A stretch of DNA of 64,000 bases from Pseudomonas marginalis (GCF_008692035.1 NZ_VTFG01000001.1:1674001-1738000), one strand, 5' to 3'. Shown: positions 25,810-34,716, counted from the stretch's first letter. Made by a program: numbers and translations. Notes: generated from the letters alone by a model not told the origin.

Positions 25810-26064
25810 TATTTTTGCCCTCAGGATTGCACGCAAAACCTCATTGCAGAGGCTATGGCAACCATCTTAGAAACCCCGGGGCATGGGCCGTATGCTGCTT
25901 TGGTGGCCGCCCTCTCCTCCCTTGGTAGTAGGGCTTGTGGGGCACGCCTAAAACAGCGGCGCCTCGGGAAGTCTTCCCGGCCACAGCGGGAGTTTTTCCG
26001 TATCCGCCCGGCGCCCCGGCGTTCCACCCTGTGCAGGCCAAAACCTCCACTGGGAACTGCAACC
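25810..26064. promoter_or_regulatory. Divergent pedF/pedE promoter region
   Basis: The 255-bp gap serves both dehydrogenase partner genes. On the reverse strand CCCTACTACCAAGG (25933-25920) shares its CTACTACC half with the elements at 30829 and 34621. TGCTGCTTTGGTGGC at 25893-25907 is a weaker match. No convincing sigma70 -10 could be fixed. Confidence 0.4.
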
Positions 26065-27957
26065 ATGACAATAAGATCGCTACCCGCCCGCTCACCTTTA
26101 AGCCTTGCCGTGCAAGCCTTTTTGCTGGTGGGCAGCCTGTCCCTCAGTGCGGCAACGTTTGCCGCCGCCGAACCCGCCAAGCCGACGCACAATGTCACCT
26201 GGGAAGACATCGCCAACGACCACCTGACCACCCAGGACGTGCTGCAATACGGCATGGGCACCAACGCCCAGCGCTGGAGCCCGCTGGCCCAGGTCAACGA
26301 CAAGAACGTGTTCAAGCTCACCCCGGCCTGGTCCTACTCGTTCGGCGATGAGAAGCAACGCGGCCAGGAGTCCCAGGCCATCGTCAGCGACGGCGTGGTC
26401 TACGTCACCGGCTCCTATTCCCGGGTGTTCGCCCTCGACGCCAAGACCGGCAAGCGCCTGTGGACCTACAACCACCGCCTGCCCGACAACATTCGCCCGT
26501 GCTGCGACGTGGTCAACCGCGGTGCGGCGATCTTCGGCGACAAGATCTACTTCGGCACTCTCGACGCACGCCTGATCGCCCTCGACAAGCACACCGGCAA
26601 AGTGGTGTGGAACAAGAAGTTCGGCGATCACGCCGCGGGCTACACCATGACCGGCGCCCCGGTGCTGATCAAAGACAAGGTCAGCGGCAAAGTGCTGCTG
26701 ATCCACGGCAGCTCCGGCGATGAATTCGGCGTGGTCGGCCAGCTGTTTGCCCGCGACCCGGACACCGGGGAAGAAGTGTGGATGCGCCCGTTCGTGGAAG
26801 GCCATATGGGCCGCCTCAACGGCAAGGACAGCACCACCACCGGCGACGTCAAGGCGCCTTCGTGGCCGGATGACCCGACCACCGCAACCGGCAAGGTCGA
26901 GGCCTGGAGCCACGGCGGCGGCGCTCCTTGGCAGAGCGCGAGCTTCGATGCCGAGACCAACACGATCATCGTCGGCGCCGGCAACCCCGGCCCGTGGAAC
27001 ACCTGGGCGCGCACCGCCAAGGACGGCAACCCCCACGACTTCGACAGCCTCTACACCTCCGGCCAGGTCGGCGTCGACCCGAGCACCGGCGAAGTGAAGT
27101 GGTTCTACCAGCACACCCCGAACGATGCCTGGGACTTCTCCGGCAACAACGAGCTGGTGCTGTTCGACTACAAGGACAAGGACGGCAAGGTGGTCAAGGC
27201 CACCGGCCACGCCGACCGCAACGGCTTTTTCTATGTGGTGGACCGCAACAACGGCAAGCTGCAGAACGCCTTCCCGTTCGTGGACAACATCACCTGGGCC
27301 AGCCATATCGACCTGAAGACCGGGCGTCCGGTGGAGAACGAAGGCCAGCGTCCGGCCAAGCCCTTGCCCGGTGAAACCAAAGGCAAACCGGTGGAAGTCT
27401 CGCCGCCGTTCCTGGGGGGCAAGAACTGGAACCCCATGGCCTACAGCCAGGACACCGGCCTGTTCTACATCCCGGGCAACCAGTGGAAAGAGGAATACTG
27501 GACCGAAGAGGTCAACTACAAGAAAGGCTCGGCGTACCTGGGGATGGGTTTTCGCATCAAGCGCATGTATGACGACCACGTCGGCACCCTGCGGGCGATG
27601 AACCCGACCACCGGCAAGGTAGTGTGGGAGCACAAGGAAGCCTTGCCGCTGTGGGCCGGCGTGCTGGCGACCAAGGGCAACCTGGTGTTTACCGGTACCG
27701 GCGACGGTTTCTTCAAGGCCTTCGACGCGAAAACCGGCAAGGAGCTGTGGAAGTTCCAGACCGGCAGCGGCATCGTCTCGCCGCCGATCACCTGGGAGCA
27801 GGATGGCGAGCAGTATGTCGGCGTCACCGTCGGCTACGGCGGCGCGGTGCCGTTGTGGGGCGGCGACATGGCCGAGCTGACCAAGCCGGTGGCACAAGGC
27901 GGGTCGTTCTGGGTGTTCAAGATCCCGAGCTGGGATCAGAAGACCGCGCAAAAATAA
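26065..27957 (+). CDS. pedE: PQQ-dependent alcohol dehydrogenase, calcium type (PedE/ExaA-like)
   Basis: 630 residues with signal peptide (to about ATFAAA). Adjacent Cys pair in NIRPCCDVVNRG, propeller blades throughout. The catalytic segment HTPNDAWDFSGNNELV has Ser where lanthanide enzymes have Asp, so Ca2+ is the expected metal. It oxidises ethanol and other primary and secondary alcohols in the periplasm. The true start is ATG 26065 with GGGAA upstream; the frame is open far to the left only because of high GC. Together with the enzyme at 20859 it forms a metal-switched pair like PedE/PedH of P. putida. Confidence 0.93.
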   Translation: MTIRSLPARSPLSLAVQAFLLVGSLSLSAATFAAAEPAKPTHNVTWEDIANDHLTTQDVLQYGMGTNAQRWSPLAQVNDKNVFKLTPAWSYSFGDEKQRGQESQAIVSDGVVYVTGSYSRVFALDAKTGKRLWTYNHRLPDNIRPCCDVVNRGAAIFGDKIYFGTLDARLIALDKHTGKVVWNKKFGDHAAGYTMTGAPVLIKDKVSGKVLLIHGSSGDEFGVVGQLFARDPDTGEEVWMRPFVEGHMGRLNGKDSTTTGDVKAPSWPDDPTTATGKVEAWSHGGGAPWQSASFDAETNTIIVGAGNPGPWNTWARTAKDGNPHDFDSLYTSGQVGVDPSTGEVKWFYQHTPNDAWDFSGNNELVLFDYKDKDGKVVKATGHADRNGFFYVVDRNNGKLQNAFPFVDNITWASHIDLKTGRPVENEGQRPAKPLPGETKGKPVEVSPPFLGGKNWNPMAYSQDTGLFYIPGNQWKEEYWTEEVNYKKGSAYLGMGFRIKRMYDDHVGTLRAMNPTTGKVVWEHKEALPLWAGVLATKGNLVFTGTGDGFFKAFDAKTGKELWKFQTGSGIVSPPITWEQDGEQYVGVTVGYGGAVPLWGGDMAELTKPVAQGGSFWVFKIPSWDQKTAQK

Positions 27958-28006
27958 CCTCCGCGAGAATGCCGGGCCGCTTTTTGCAGCAGGCGGCTTC
28001 TTCCCT

Positions 28007-28183
28007 TGTGGTGAGCGGGCTTGCCCCGCGCAGGGCTGCGAAGCGGCCCCGGCATTCCTCCAGCACCTCCGTGCGCTCAGGGTTTACGACTGCTGCGCAG
28101 CCGAGCGCGGGGCAAGCCCACTCACCACAACAAGCCCGCTCACCACAGCAAGGCCCTCACCACAACAAGCCCGCTCACCACAG
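28007..28183. repeat. REP cluster of the GTGGTGAGCGGGCTTGCCCC class
   Basis: TTGTGGTGAGCGGGCTTGCC at 28006 and its inverted copy near 28110-28130 form a doublet. The right half is then repeated three more times in short form (AAGCCCGCTCACCACA and AAGGCCCTCACCACA, 28131-28183). The region between pedE and the pentapeptide gene holds no gene. Confidence 0.7.
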
Positions 28184-28202
28184 GATCCCCAGAGGTCGTA
28201 CG

Positions 28203-28850
28203 ATGAACTACCTGCCCTTGTTACTCCTGCTCTGCCTGCCCGTGGCCCACGCCGACGACGGCGACGATGCGCCGCTGATCATCAACGGCTGCACCATCGC
28301 CGCACACAGCCAATGCCCCGGCGCCAACCTCAAGGGCGCCAACCTGCGCAACCAGGACTTGAGCAAGATGAACCTGGCCGGCGCCGACCTGCGCGAGGCG
28401 GATCTGCGCCATGCCAACCTCGACCTGGCCAACCTGGAAAAAGCCCGACTGCAAGGCGCCAACCTGACCCGCGCCAGCCTGCAACAGGCCAACCTGCGCC
28501 TGGCCGACTTCAGAGGCGCCACGCTGATGGCGATCCAGGGTTGGGGCCTGTTCGCCCAAGGTGCGCAGTTCGAAAACGCCAACCTCAGCGCGGCCTACCT
28601 GCAATTTGCGCGGCTGTCGGGGGCGAAAATGCACAAGGCCAACCTGCGTGCGGCCGACCTGGAAATGACCTGGTTGAGCAAGGCCGACCTGCAAGGGGCC
28701 GACCTCAGCGATGCCAACCTGCAGGAAGCCAAGTTCGGCGAGAGCAACCTGGAACAGGCCACCCTCACCGGCAGCCGCCAGCACTACGCGAACTTCCAGG
28801 ATGCCAATATGGAAGGCTGCATCGACTGCCCCACCACCTGGGATCGCTAG
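28203..28850 (+). CDS. Secreted pentapeptide-repeat protein of the ped cluster
   Basis: 215 residues: signal peptide (MNYLPLLLLLCLPVAHA), a short Asp-rich stretch, then about 25 A(D/N)LxX repeats (GANLKGANLRNQDLSKMNLA and onward) forming a right-handed quadrilateral beta-helix, interrupted around MAIQGWGLFAQGAQF. It ends with GCIDCPTTW, a CxxC-type pair. Found beside pedE also in related clusters; no function is known. The exported location and the terminal Cys pair suggest an accessory periplasmic role. Confidence 0.82.
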   Translation: MNYLPLLLLLCLPVAHADDGDDAPLIINGCTIAAHSQCPGANLKGANLRNQDLSKMNLAGADLREADLRHANLDLANLEKARLQGANLTRASLQQANLRLADFRGATLMAIQGWGLFAQGAQFENANLSAAYLQFARLSGAKMHKANLRAADLEMTWLSKADLQGADLSDANLQEAKFGESNLEQATLTGSRQHYANFQDANMEGCIDCPTTWDR

Positions 28851-28867
28851 CCCCCGCGCATACGCTG

Positions 28868-29494
28868 TTATCCAACCACCCGCACCACGCCCATGTCGAT
28901 CCCCAGGTGCACCAGTTCGGCATGGGAACTCACCTGCAATTTGCTCTTGAGCAAGGTCAGGTGATTGGACACGGTCTTGCTGCTGATATTCAGCTGGTCG
29001 GCAATCGCTCGGGTCGGCGTGCCCCTGGCCAGCATCAGGAAGATTTCCAGCTCGCGCGGGGTCATGCCCTGCAAACGTTGATCACCGGGCGTATAGGCCA
29101 GTTCAGTGGCCAGGGCCTGTTCGATGTAGGCGTGACCGTCGAGGATGCGCCGCACCGCTTCGATCAACACCTCGGGAGCCGAGGTTTTGGTCAGGTAGCC
29201 CGAGGCGCCCGCCTCCAGGGCCTGGCGCACCAGGGGCAACTCGTCGTGCATGCTGAAAAACAGCACGCGCAGGTGCGGCAGGCGCTGGCGCAGGCGCCGG
29301 GTGGTTTCCAGGCCGCTGATGCCCGGCAGGCCGAAGTCCATGATCACCAGGTGCGGCAGCGCTTCCTGGACCCGGCTCAACGCCTCTTCGCCACTGGCCG
29401 CCTCGCGCACTTCAACGGCCGGCAGCAGCGCACGCAACAGGCTGGCATAGCCCTGGCGTACCACCGCGTGGTCATCCACCAACAGAATATTCAT
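28868..29494 (-). CDS. pedR2: LuxR/NarL-type response regulator (PedR2-like)
   Basis: 208 residues. Receiver domain with acidic pair LLVDDHAVVRQGY, phospho-Asp in LVIMDFGLPGISG (about 54) and Lys in LTKTSAPEV (about 104). DNA-binding helix-turn-helix in MTPRELEIFLMLARGTPTRA to SSKTVSNHLTLLKSKL. The start overlaps the stop of its kinase gene by 4 bp. In P. putida the PedS2/PedR2 pair controls the switch between the Ca and Ln alcohol dehydrogenases; the same role is inferred here from gene order and the presence of both enzymes. Confidence 0.87.
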   Translation of the reverse strand: MNILLVDDHAVVRQGYASLLRALLPAVEVREAASGEEALSRVQEALPHLVIMDFGLPGISGLETTRRLRQRLPHLRVLFFSMHDELPLVRQALEAGASGYLTKTSAPEVLIEAVRRILDGHAYIEQALATELAYTPGDQRLQGMTPRELEIFLMLARGTPTRAIADQLNISSKTVSNHLTLLKSKLQVSSHAELVHLGIDMGVVRVVG

Positions 29495-30762
29495 GAGGCC
29501 TCCAACGGCATGTTCAACGCCAACGCCCAGCCGGCGCCGGGCTGGCTGATGATCTTCAATTCGCCGCCCAGGCAACGGGCGCGTTCGGCCATTGAATACA
29601 GGCCCACGCCGGGCCGCTGGGGCGTGTCTGCACCGCGACCGTTATCACGCACCCACAGGCGCAGGCGCGAACCGCGATGTTGCAGGCGCACGTGCACCTG
29701 GCTGGCGTCGGCATGCCGCAGGATGTTGGTCAGGGCTTCCTGGAGCAGGCGGTACAGATGAGTCTTGCTGGCGCCGGGCAACAGCGGCAGGTCGGTGCTG
29801 ACCTGCAGGTGGCAGGGAATGCCATGGCTGGCCTGCCACTGGGTGACCAGCAGCGCAAACGCCTCGGCCATCGGCATGTGTTGCAGGGCCACCGGATAAA
29901 GGTCGTGGACCAGTGCCCGGAAGCCTTGCTGCAAGTGCTCGCAGTGATCCTCGAGTTGCGCCACCGTGGGCGCCAGCAGGTGCGGCTGGTCGGTGGCCAG
30001 GCGCAACAGGCAGGCCTGGGCGCGAATGCCGGCCAGGTATTGGCCGAGGTCATCGTGCAGGGTCTGGGCCAGGTGGGTGCGCTCCTGCTCCTGCACCGCC
30101 AGCAGGGTCTGGGTAAGCCGGGTGTTATCGGTGCGCGCCTGCTCCAGGGCGTCGGTCATGCGGTTGAAGTGCAGCGCCAGTTGGCGTGCTTCCGGCGCGC
30201 CTTGGCTGCGCAGGCGCACATTGAGCTGGCCGGCGCACACCTGTTGCAGTGCGCGCAGCAATTCATCCAGCACGCCCATGCCCCGGCGCACCGCCCAGCG
30301 GATGGTCAACAGGCTCAGGGCCAGAGCCAGTGCGCACAGGCCCAACAATTGTTGCAGGGAGTCCCAGACCTCGTCGATTTCATCCCGTGGGTCGACAGCG
30401 ATGGACACACGCCGGCCGTCCGGCAAGTCCAGCACCTGGGCACTGCGCCGCGCCTCGGCAAACAACAGGCGCCCGAGCCAGGCGTCCAGCCCGTCCGCGT
30501 CCGGCGCTTGCACGGTGTCGCCGCTCGCCAGCCAGTGCACACGCACATGACGCAAACTCGCGGTGAGGTGGGGTTGCAGGCTGGCCGGATCGCGCGCGGC
30601 GGTTTCGCTCAGGTAGTGCACCACCGCTTCGGCCGATTGCAGCTCGCGCTCCACATCGGCCAGGGCCTGGTGCAGCAACAGCGCGGTGCAGGCGCAGGCC
30701 ACCAGGATGAAGAAGCCGCACACCCATAGGTTGATGCGCCACAAGGCCGACAAGACGCGCAT
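29491..30762 (-). CDS. pedS2: Membrane sensor histidine kinase (PedS2-like)
   Basis: 423 residues. TM1 at about 10-32, a periplasmic sensor segment of about 120 residues, TM2 at about 140-160, HAMP, then HisKA_3 with the phosphorylated His in LAQTLHDDLGQYLAGI and HATPase with LQEALTNILRHA, RDNGRGAD and GVGLYSMAER. ATG 30762 has AGGAGTG at a good distance. Its periplasmic domain contains several acidic residues (RDEIDEVWDS) that could sense lanthanides, as proposed for PedS2; this is inference. It is translationally coupled to its regulator. Confidence 0.86.
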   Translation of the reverse strand: MRVLSALWRINLWVCGFFILVACACTALLLHQALADVERELQSAEAVVHYLSETAARDPASLQPHLTASLRHVRVHWLASGDTVQAPDADGLDAWLGRLLFAEARRSAQVLDLPDGRRVSIAVDPRDEIDEVWDSLQQLLGLCALALALSLLTIRWAVRRGMGVLDELLRALQQVCAGQLNVRLRSQGAPEARQLALHFNRMTDALEQARTDNTRLTQTLLAVQEQERTHLAQTLHDDLGQYLAGIRAQACLLRLATDQPHLLAPTVAQLEDHCEHLQQGFRALVHDLYPVALQHMPMAEAFALLVTQWQASHGIPCHLQVSTDLPLLPGASKTHLYRLLQEALTNILRHADASQVHVRLQHRGSRLRLWVRDNGRGADTPQRPGVGLYSMAERARCLGGELKIISQPGAGWALALNMPLEAS

Positions 30763-30828
30763 GCTGGTGTCACTCCTGTGGATAGAGCCCGTGGTGCTCC
30801 ATGCTAAAACCCCACGGCGCACCCGGGG

Positions 30829-30860
30829 CTACTACCTTGGTACTGCCCCAGCGCTACTTT
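30829..30860 (+). promoter_or_regulatory. ped promoter element A (CTACTACCTTGGTACTG) with -10
   Basis: CTACTACCTTGGTACTG (30829-30845), with a TACC-TT-GGTA core, is followed after 9 bp by TACTTT (30855-30860). The same 17-mer with one change and the same spacing to a -10 candidate recurs at 34621. It lies 77 bp before the 30922 start and is probably bound by a LuxR-type regulator of the cluster. Confidence 0.6.
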
Positions 30861-30921
30861 CTGCATATTTGCAGCGACGTTCAGGGTTCCTATGCTGGCG
30901 CTACCTGTCATGGAGTGCCCT

Positions 30922-32094
30922 ATGCGCCAGCTCGCCCCCTACGCCGTGATCTGCCTGCTGGCGATCGCCTGGGCCGCCACCGGCCAGGCCGCCGAAGCGC
31001 CCTTGCAGGTGCAGATCGGCTACCTGGGTTATCGGCCCGATCCGGGGCCGCTGCTGTCGAATGTGATTGCCGAGCCCGCCGATGCCGGGCGGCGTGGCGC
31101 TGAACTGGCGATCATCGACAGCAACAGCACCGGCGCCTTTCTCAACCAGCGCTACAGCCTGACCAGCGCCACGGTGGACACTCCGGACGCGCTGCTCGCC
31201 GCCGCCCAGGCCCAGCATGCCCAGGGCCTGCGCCTGTTCGTGATCAACGCACCCGCCGCCAGCCTGCGCCAACTCAGCGCGGCGTTGCCCGACAGCCTGC
31301 TGTTCAATGCCGGCAGCCCGGATGACCGCCTGCGCAGCAGCGACTGCCTGGGCAACGTGCTGCATACGCTGCCCAGCCGCGCGATGCTCGCCGATGCGCT
31401 GGCGCAGTTCCTGGTCGTGCGCAAATGGCAGAAAGCGCTGCTGATCGTCGGCCCCACCGAGGATGACCAGGCCTACGCCGCCGCCCTGCGGCGCGCCGCC
31501 AAACGCTTCGGCGTGCAGCTGGTGGCGGAAAAGGCCTGGCGTTTCGATAACGACCAACGCCGCAGCGCCCAGGCGGATATGCCGCTGTTCACCCAGACCG
31601 CCGAATACGACGTGGTGCTGGTGGCCGACGAGCGCGGCGACTTCGGCGAGTACGTGCCCTACCAGACCTGGTACCCGCGCCCCGTCGCCGGCACCCAGGG
31701 CCTGACGCCCACCGGCTGGCACAAAACCGTCGAGACCTACGGCGCCGCCCAATTGCAGAAACGCTTCGAGGCCCTGGCCGGGCGCTGGATGAACGACCGC
31801 GACTTCGCCGCCTGGATGGCCGTGCGCAGCGTCGCCAGTGCAGTGAGCAAGTTGCGCCAGGTCGAGCCCATGGCGATCCGCCAACTGGACATCAGCGAGC
31901 AACTGCCCCTGGACGGGTTCAAGGGCCGCAAGCTCAGTTACCGCCCCTGGAACGGCCAACTGCGCCAGCCGATTCCCATCGTGCAGCCCCGCGCGCTGGT
32001 CAGCACCTCGCCCCAGGACGGTTTCCTGCACCCCACCAACGAAATGGACAGCCTGGGCTATGACAAACCCGAGGTGACCTGCCGCTTCCCTTGA
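30922..32094 (+). CDS. Substrate-binding protein of the PQQ-alcohol-associated ABC system
   Basis: 390 residues with signal peptide (MRQLAPYAVICLLAIAWAAT to about QAA). A type I periplasmic-binding fold like branched-chain amino acid receptors: QIGYLGYRPDPGP, AELAIIDSNSTGAFL and GNVLHTLPSRAMLADALAQF. ATG 30922 with GGAGTG upstream is preferred to 30892. It opens an operon with a beta-propeller protein, an ABC ATPase and an ABC permease, all families specific to PQQ alcohol oxidation loci. The exporter-like permease makes a classical import role doubtful; binding an alcohol or PQQ-related ligand is possible. Confidence 0.83.
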   Translation: MRQLAPYAVICLLAIAWAATGQAAEAPLQVQIGYLGYRPDPGPLLSNVIAEPADAGRRGAELAIIDSNSTGAFLNQRYSLTSATVDTPDALLAAAQAQHAQGLRLFVINAPAASLRQLSAALPDSLLFNAGSPDDRLRSSDCLGNVLHTLPSRAMLADALAQFLVVRKWQKALLIVGPTEDDQAYAAALRRAAKRFGVQLVAEKAWRFDNDQRRSAQADMPLFTQTAEYDVVLVADERGDFGEYVPYQTWYPRPVAGTQGLTPTGWHKTVETYGAAQLQKRFEALAGRWMNDRDFAAWMAVRSVASAVSKLRQVEPMAIRQLDISEQLPLDGFKGRKLSYRPWNGQLRQPIPIVQPRALVSTSPQDGFLHPTNEMDSLGYDKPEVTCRFP

Positions 32095-32124
32095 TCACCT
32101 ACCCACAATAATAAGGAATCCGCC

Positions 32125-33084
32125 ATGCGCCGCACCCTGCTCCCATGCGCCCTGCTACTCGCCGCCGGGCACGCCGTGGCCAGTACCGCCTGGGTCTCCA
32201 ACGAGAAAGACAACAGCCTGAGCCTGATCGACATGCAGACCCTGCAAGTCACCGACACCCTCAAGGTCGGCCAGCGTCCGCGAGGCTTGCTGCTGTCCCA
32301 TGACAACAAGCTGCTGTACATCTGCGCCAGCGACTCGGACCGCGTGCAGGTGATGGACGTGGCCACGCGCAGGATCATCAAGGAACTGCCCTCCGGCAAA
32401 GACCCCGAGCAATTCGCCCTGCACCCCAATAACCGCTGGCTGTACGTGTCCAACGAAGACGATGCGCTGGTCACCGTGATCGACACCGAGACCTCCAAGG
32501 TGCTCGGCCAGATCAACGTCGGCGTCGAGCCCGAAGGCATGGCCGTGAGCCCGGATGGCAAGTGGGCGGTGAACACCAGCGAAACCACCAACATGCTGCA
32601 CTGGATCGACACCAGCACCCAAACCCTGGCCGACAGCACCCTGGTGGACCAGCGCCCGCGCTTCGTCGAGTTCAACCACGATGGCTCGCAGCTGTGGGCC
32701 TCGGCGGAAATCGGCGGCACCGTGACCATCCTCGACGTGGCCAGCCGCGCGATCCTCAAGACCCTGACCTTCAAGATCAAGGGCGTGCACCCGGACAAAG
32801 TCCAGCCGGTCGGCATCAAGCTCAGCGCCGACGGCAAGTACGGCTTTGTCGCCCTCGGCCCGGCCAACCATGTGGCCGTGATCGACGCCAAGACCTTCGA
32901 GGTCCTCGACTACCTGTTGGTGGGCCGCCGCGTGTGGCAGATGGCATTTACCCCGGACGAGAAACAGTTGCTGGCCACCAACGGCGTGAGCGGTGATGTG
33001 TCGGTGATCGATGTGGACAGCCTAAAGGTGATCAAGTCGGTGAAGGTCGGGCGTTATCCGTGGGGCGTGGTGGTCACGCCATGA
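32125..33084 (+). CDS. PQQ-catabolism-associated YVTN beta-propeller protein
   Basis: 319 residues, exported (signal to about GHAVA). Seven YVTN/NHL-like repeats of about 42 residues, for example LLYICASDSDRVQVMDVATR, WLYVSNEDDALVTVIDTETS and QLLATNGVSGDVSVIDVDSL. It precedes the ABC ATPase gene with an ATGA overlap. The family occurs beside PQQ alcohol dehydrogenases; whether it binds cofactor, metal or partner protein is not known. Confidence 0.85.
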   Translation: MRRTLLPCALLLAAGHAVASTAWVSNEKDNSLSLIDMQTLQVTDTLKVGQRPRGLLLSHDNKLLYICASDSDRVQVMDVATRRIIKELPSGKDPEQFALHPNNRWLYVSNEDDALVTVIDTETSKVLGQINVGVEPEGMAVSPDGKWAVNTSETTNMLHWIDTSTQTLADSTLVDQRPRFVEFNHDGSQLWASAEIGGTVTILDVASRAILKTLTFKIKGVHPDKVQPVGIKLSADGKYGFVALGPANHVAVIDAKTFEVLDYLLVGRRVWQMAFTPDEKQLLATNGVSGDVSVIDVDSLKVIKSVKVGRYPWGVVVTP

Positions 33085-33821
33085 ACGCCCTGGAAGTGCG
33101 CGAGCTGAGCTTCGCCTATGGCGCACGGCAGGCCTTGTGCGAGGTGAGTTTCAGCCTGGCACCAGGGCGCTTTGCGGCGCTGCTGGGGCCCAATGGCGCC
33201 GGCAAATCCACCTTGATCGCCCTGCTCACGCGGCTGTATGACCTGCAAAGCGGCGACATTCGCGTGGGCGGTCATTCCCTGCGTGAGGCGCCGCGTGCGG
33301 CCCTTACACAACTGGGTGTGGTGTTCCAGCAAAGCACCCTGGACCTGGATTTGAGCGTGGAACAGAACCTGCGCTACCACGCCGCGCTGCATGGTTTATC
33401 GCGGCGCCAGACCGACCTGCGCGTCGCCGCCGAACTGGCCCGCCAGGCCCTCACCGAACGGCGCCGGGAAAAAGTCCGCGAGCTCAACGGCGGGCACCGC
33501 CGCCGCGTGGAAATCGCCCGCGCATTGCTGCATGAGCCGCGCCTGCTGCTGTTGGATGAGGCCAGCGTCGGCCTCGACCCCGCCAGCCGCCTGGCGCTGA
33601 ACCAGCACGTGCGCGGCCTGTGCCGCGAACAGGGCATCAGCGTGCTGTGGACCACTCACCTGCTCGACGAAGTACAGGCCGACGATGCCTTGATGATCCT
33701 GCATCAGGGCCGCCTGGTGGCCAGTGGGCAAGTCGCTGCCTTGATCGCGCAGCAAGGCGGCGATCTGGGCAGCGTGTTCGCGCGCTTGACCCGCCCCACC
33801 ACGACGGGAGCGGCGGCATGA
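33081..33821 (+). CDS. ABC transporter ATP-binding subunit, PQQ-alcohol system
   Basis: 246 residues. Walker A GPNGAGKST (about 37-45), Q-loop VVFQQSTLDLDLS, a variant signature REKVRELNGGHRRRVEIARA (LNGGH instead of LSGGQ), Walker B RLLLLDEAS and switch His in VLWTTHLLDE. Start ATG overlaps the upstream stop (ATGA), and its own stop overlaps the permease start. It belongs to the DrrA/efflux-like class. In P. putida the equivalent genes lie in the ped cluster (pedABC) and were linked to alcohol transport. Confidence 0.9.
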   Translation: MNALEVRELSFAYGARQALCEVSFSLAPGRFAALLGPNGAGKSTLIALLTRLYDLQSGDIRVGGHSLREAPRAALTQLGVVFQQSTLDLDLSVEQNLRYHAALHGLSRRQTDLRVAAELARQALTERRREKVRELNGGHRRRVEIARALLHEPRLLLLDEASVGLDPASRLALNQHVRGLCREQGISVLWTTHLLDEVQADDALMILHQGRLVASGQVAALIAQQGGDLGSVFARLTRPTTTGAAA

Positions 33822-34609
33822 ACGCTTACTGGCAATGCCTGCGCGGCATCGTGCTGCGCGAATGGCTGCGCTTTGTGTTGCAGCGCACGCGGTTTCTCAG
33901 TGCGCTGGTGCGCCCCTTGCTGTGGCTGCTGGTGTTCGCCGCCGGGTTCCGCGCCGCGTTGGGCATCTCGGTGATCGAGCCCTACGACACCTATATCCCC
34001 TACGAGGTGTACATCGTCCCGGGGCTGGCCTGCATGATCCTGCTGTTCAACGGCATGCAGGGCTCGCTGTCGATGGTCTACGACCGCGAGATGGGCAGCA
34101 TGCGCGTGCTGCTGACCAGCCCGTTGCCGCGCACGTTTTTGCTGTGCAGCAAGCTGTTGGCCACCGCGCTGATTTCGCTCTTGCAGGTGTATGGATTCCT
34201 GGCGATCGCCTGGGTGTACGGCGTGCAACCGCCGGCCATGGGGCTGGTCGTCGCCCTGCCGGCGTTGCTGCTGGTGGCCTTGATGTTGAGTGCCCTGGGC
34301 TTGCTGCTGTCGAACGCGATCCGCCAACTGGAGAACTTTGCCGGGGTGATGAACTTCGTGATCTTCCCGCTGTTTTTCCTGTCATCGGCGCTGTACCCGT
34401 TGTGGAAGATGCGCGACTCCAGCGAATGGCTGTACTGGCTGTGCGCGGTCAACCCGTTTACCCACGCCGTGGAGTTGGTGCGCTTTGCCCTGTACCAACG
34501 CTTCGCCGGCCTGGCCCTGGGGGTGTGCCTGGGCTTGACCGTGCTGTTCGCGGTGTTGGCGGTGCTGACCTTCAATCCCCAGCATGCGGCGTTGCGCAAA
34601 AAGGGCTGA
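33818..34609 (+). CDS. pedC: ABC-2 type permease, PQQ-alcohol system (PedC-like)
   Basis: 263 residues and six predicted membrane helices typical of ABC-2 exporters: LSALVRPLLWLLVFAAGFRA, VPGLACMILLFNGMQGSLSM, the coupling-helix stretch DREMGSMRVLLTSPLPRTFL, and YPLWKMRDSSEWLYWLCAVN before the last helix. Overlaps the ATPase gene by 4 bp. Together they form an export-type ABC unit, likely for a toxic alcohol, aldehyde or a cell-envelope ligand. Confidence 0.87.
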   Translation: MNAYWQCLRGIVLREWLRFVLQRTRFLSALVRPLLWLLVFAAGFRAALGISVIEPYDTYIPYEVYIVPGLACMILLFNGMQGSLSMVYDREMGSMRVLLTSPLPRTFLLCSKLLATALISLLQVYGFLAIAWVYGVQPPAMGLVVALPALLLVALMLSALGLLLSNAIRQLENFAGVMNFVIFPLFFLSSALYPLWKMRDSSEWLYWLCAVNPFTHAVELVRFALYQRFAGLALGVCLGLTVLFAVLAVLTFNPQHAALRKKG

Positions 34610-34620
34610 AGGCGGCAAAA

Positions 34621-34652
34621 CTACTACTTTGGTACTGGTTTTCCTGTCTATC
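34621..34652 (+). promoter_or_regulatory. ped promoter element B (CTACTACTTTGGTACTG) with -10
   Basis: CTACTACTTTGGTACTG (34621-34637) differs from element A by one base and is followed after 9 bp by TCTATC (34647-34652). It starts 12 bp after the permease stop and serves the CXXXCW protein and the regulator gene that follow. Confidence 0.6.
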
Positions 34653-34716
34653 GTCGCATTCCCAAGGGCTCGGGACTCACGTGTAATGCGCGCATAACGA
34701 TAAGGATTGCCCTGCC

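Noticed and set aside
23692..27957. A 1421-codon open frame on the forward strand that ends with the PQQ dehydrogenase
   Set aside because: Only the part from ATG 26065 codes for a recognisable protein with a signal peptide. The rest lies antisense to four well-supported reverse-strand genes and is open only because of high GC.
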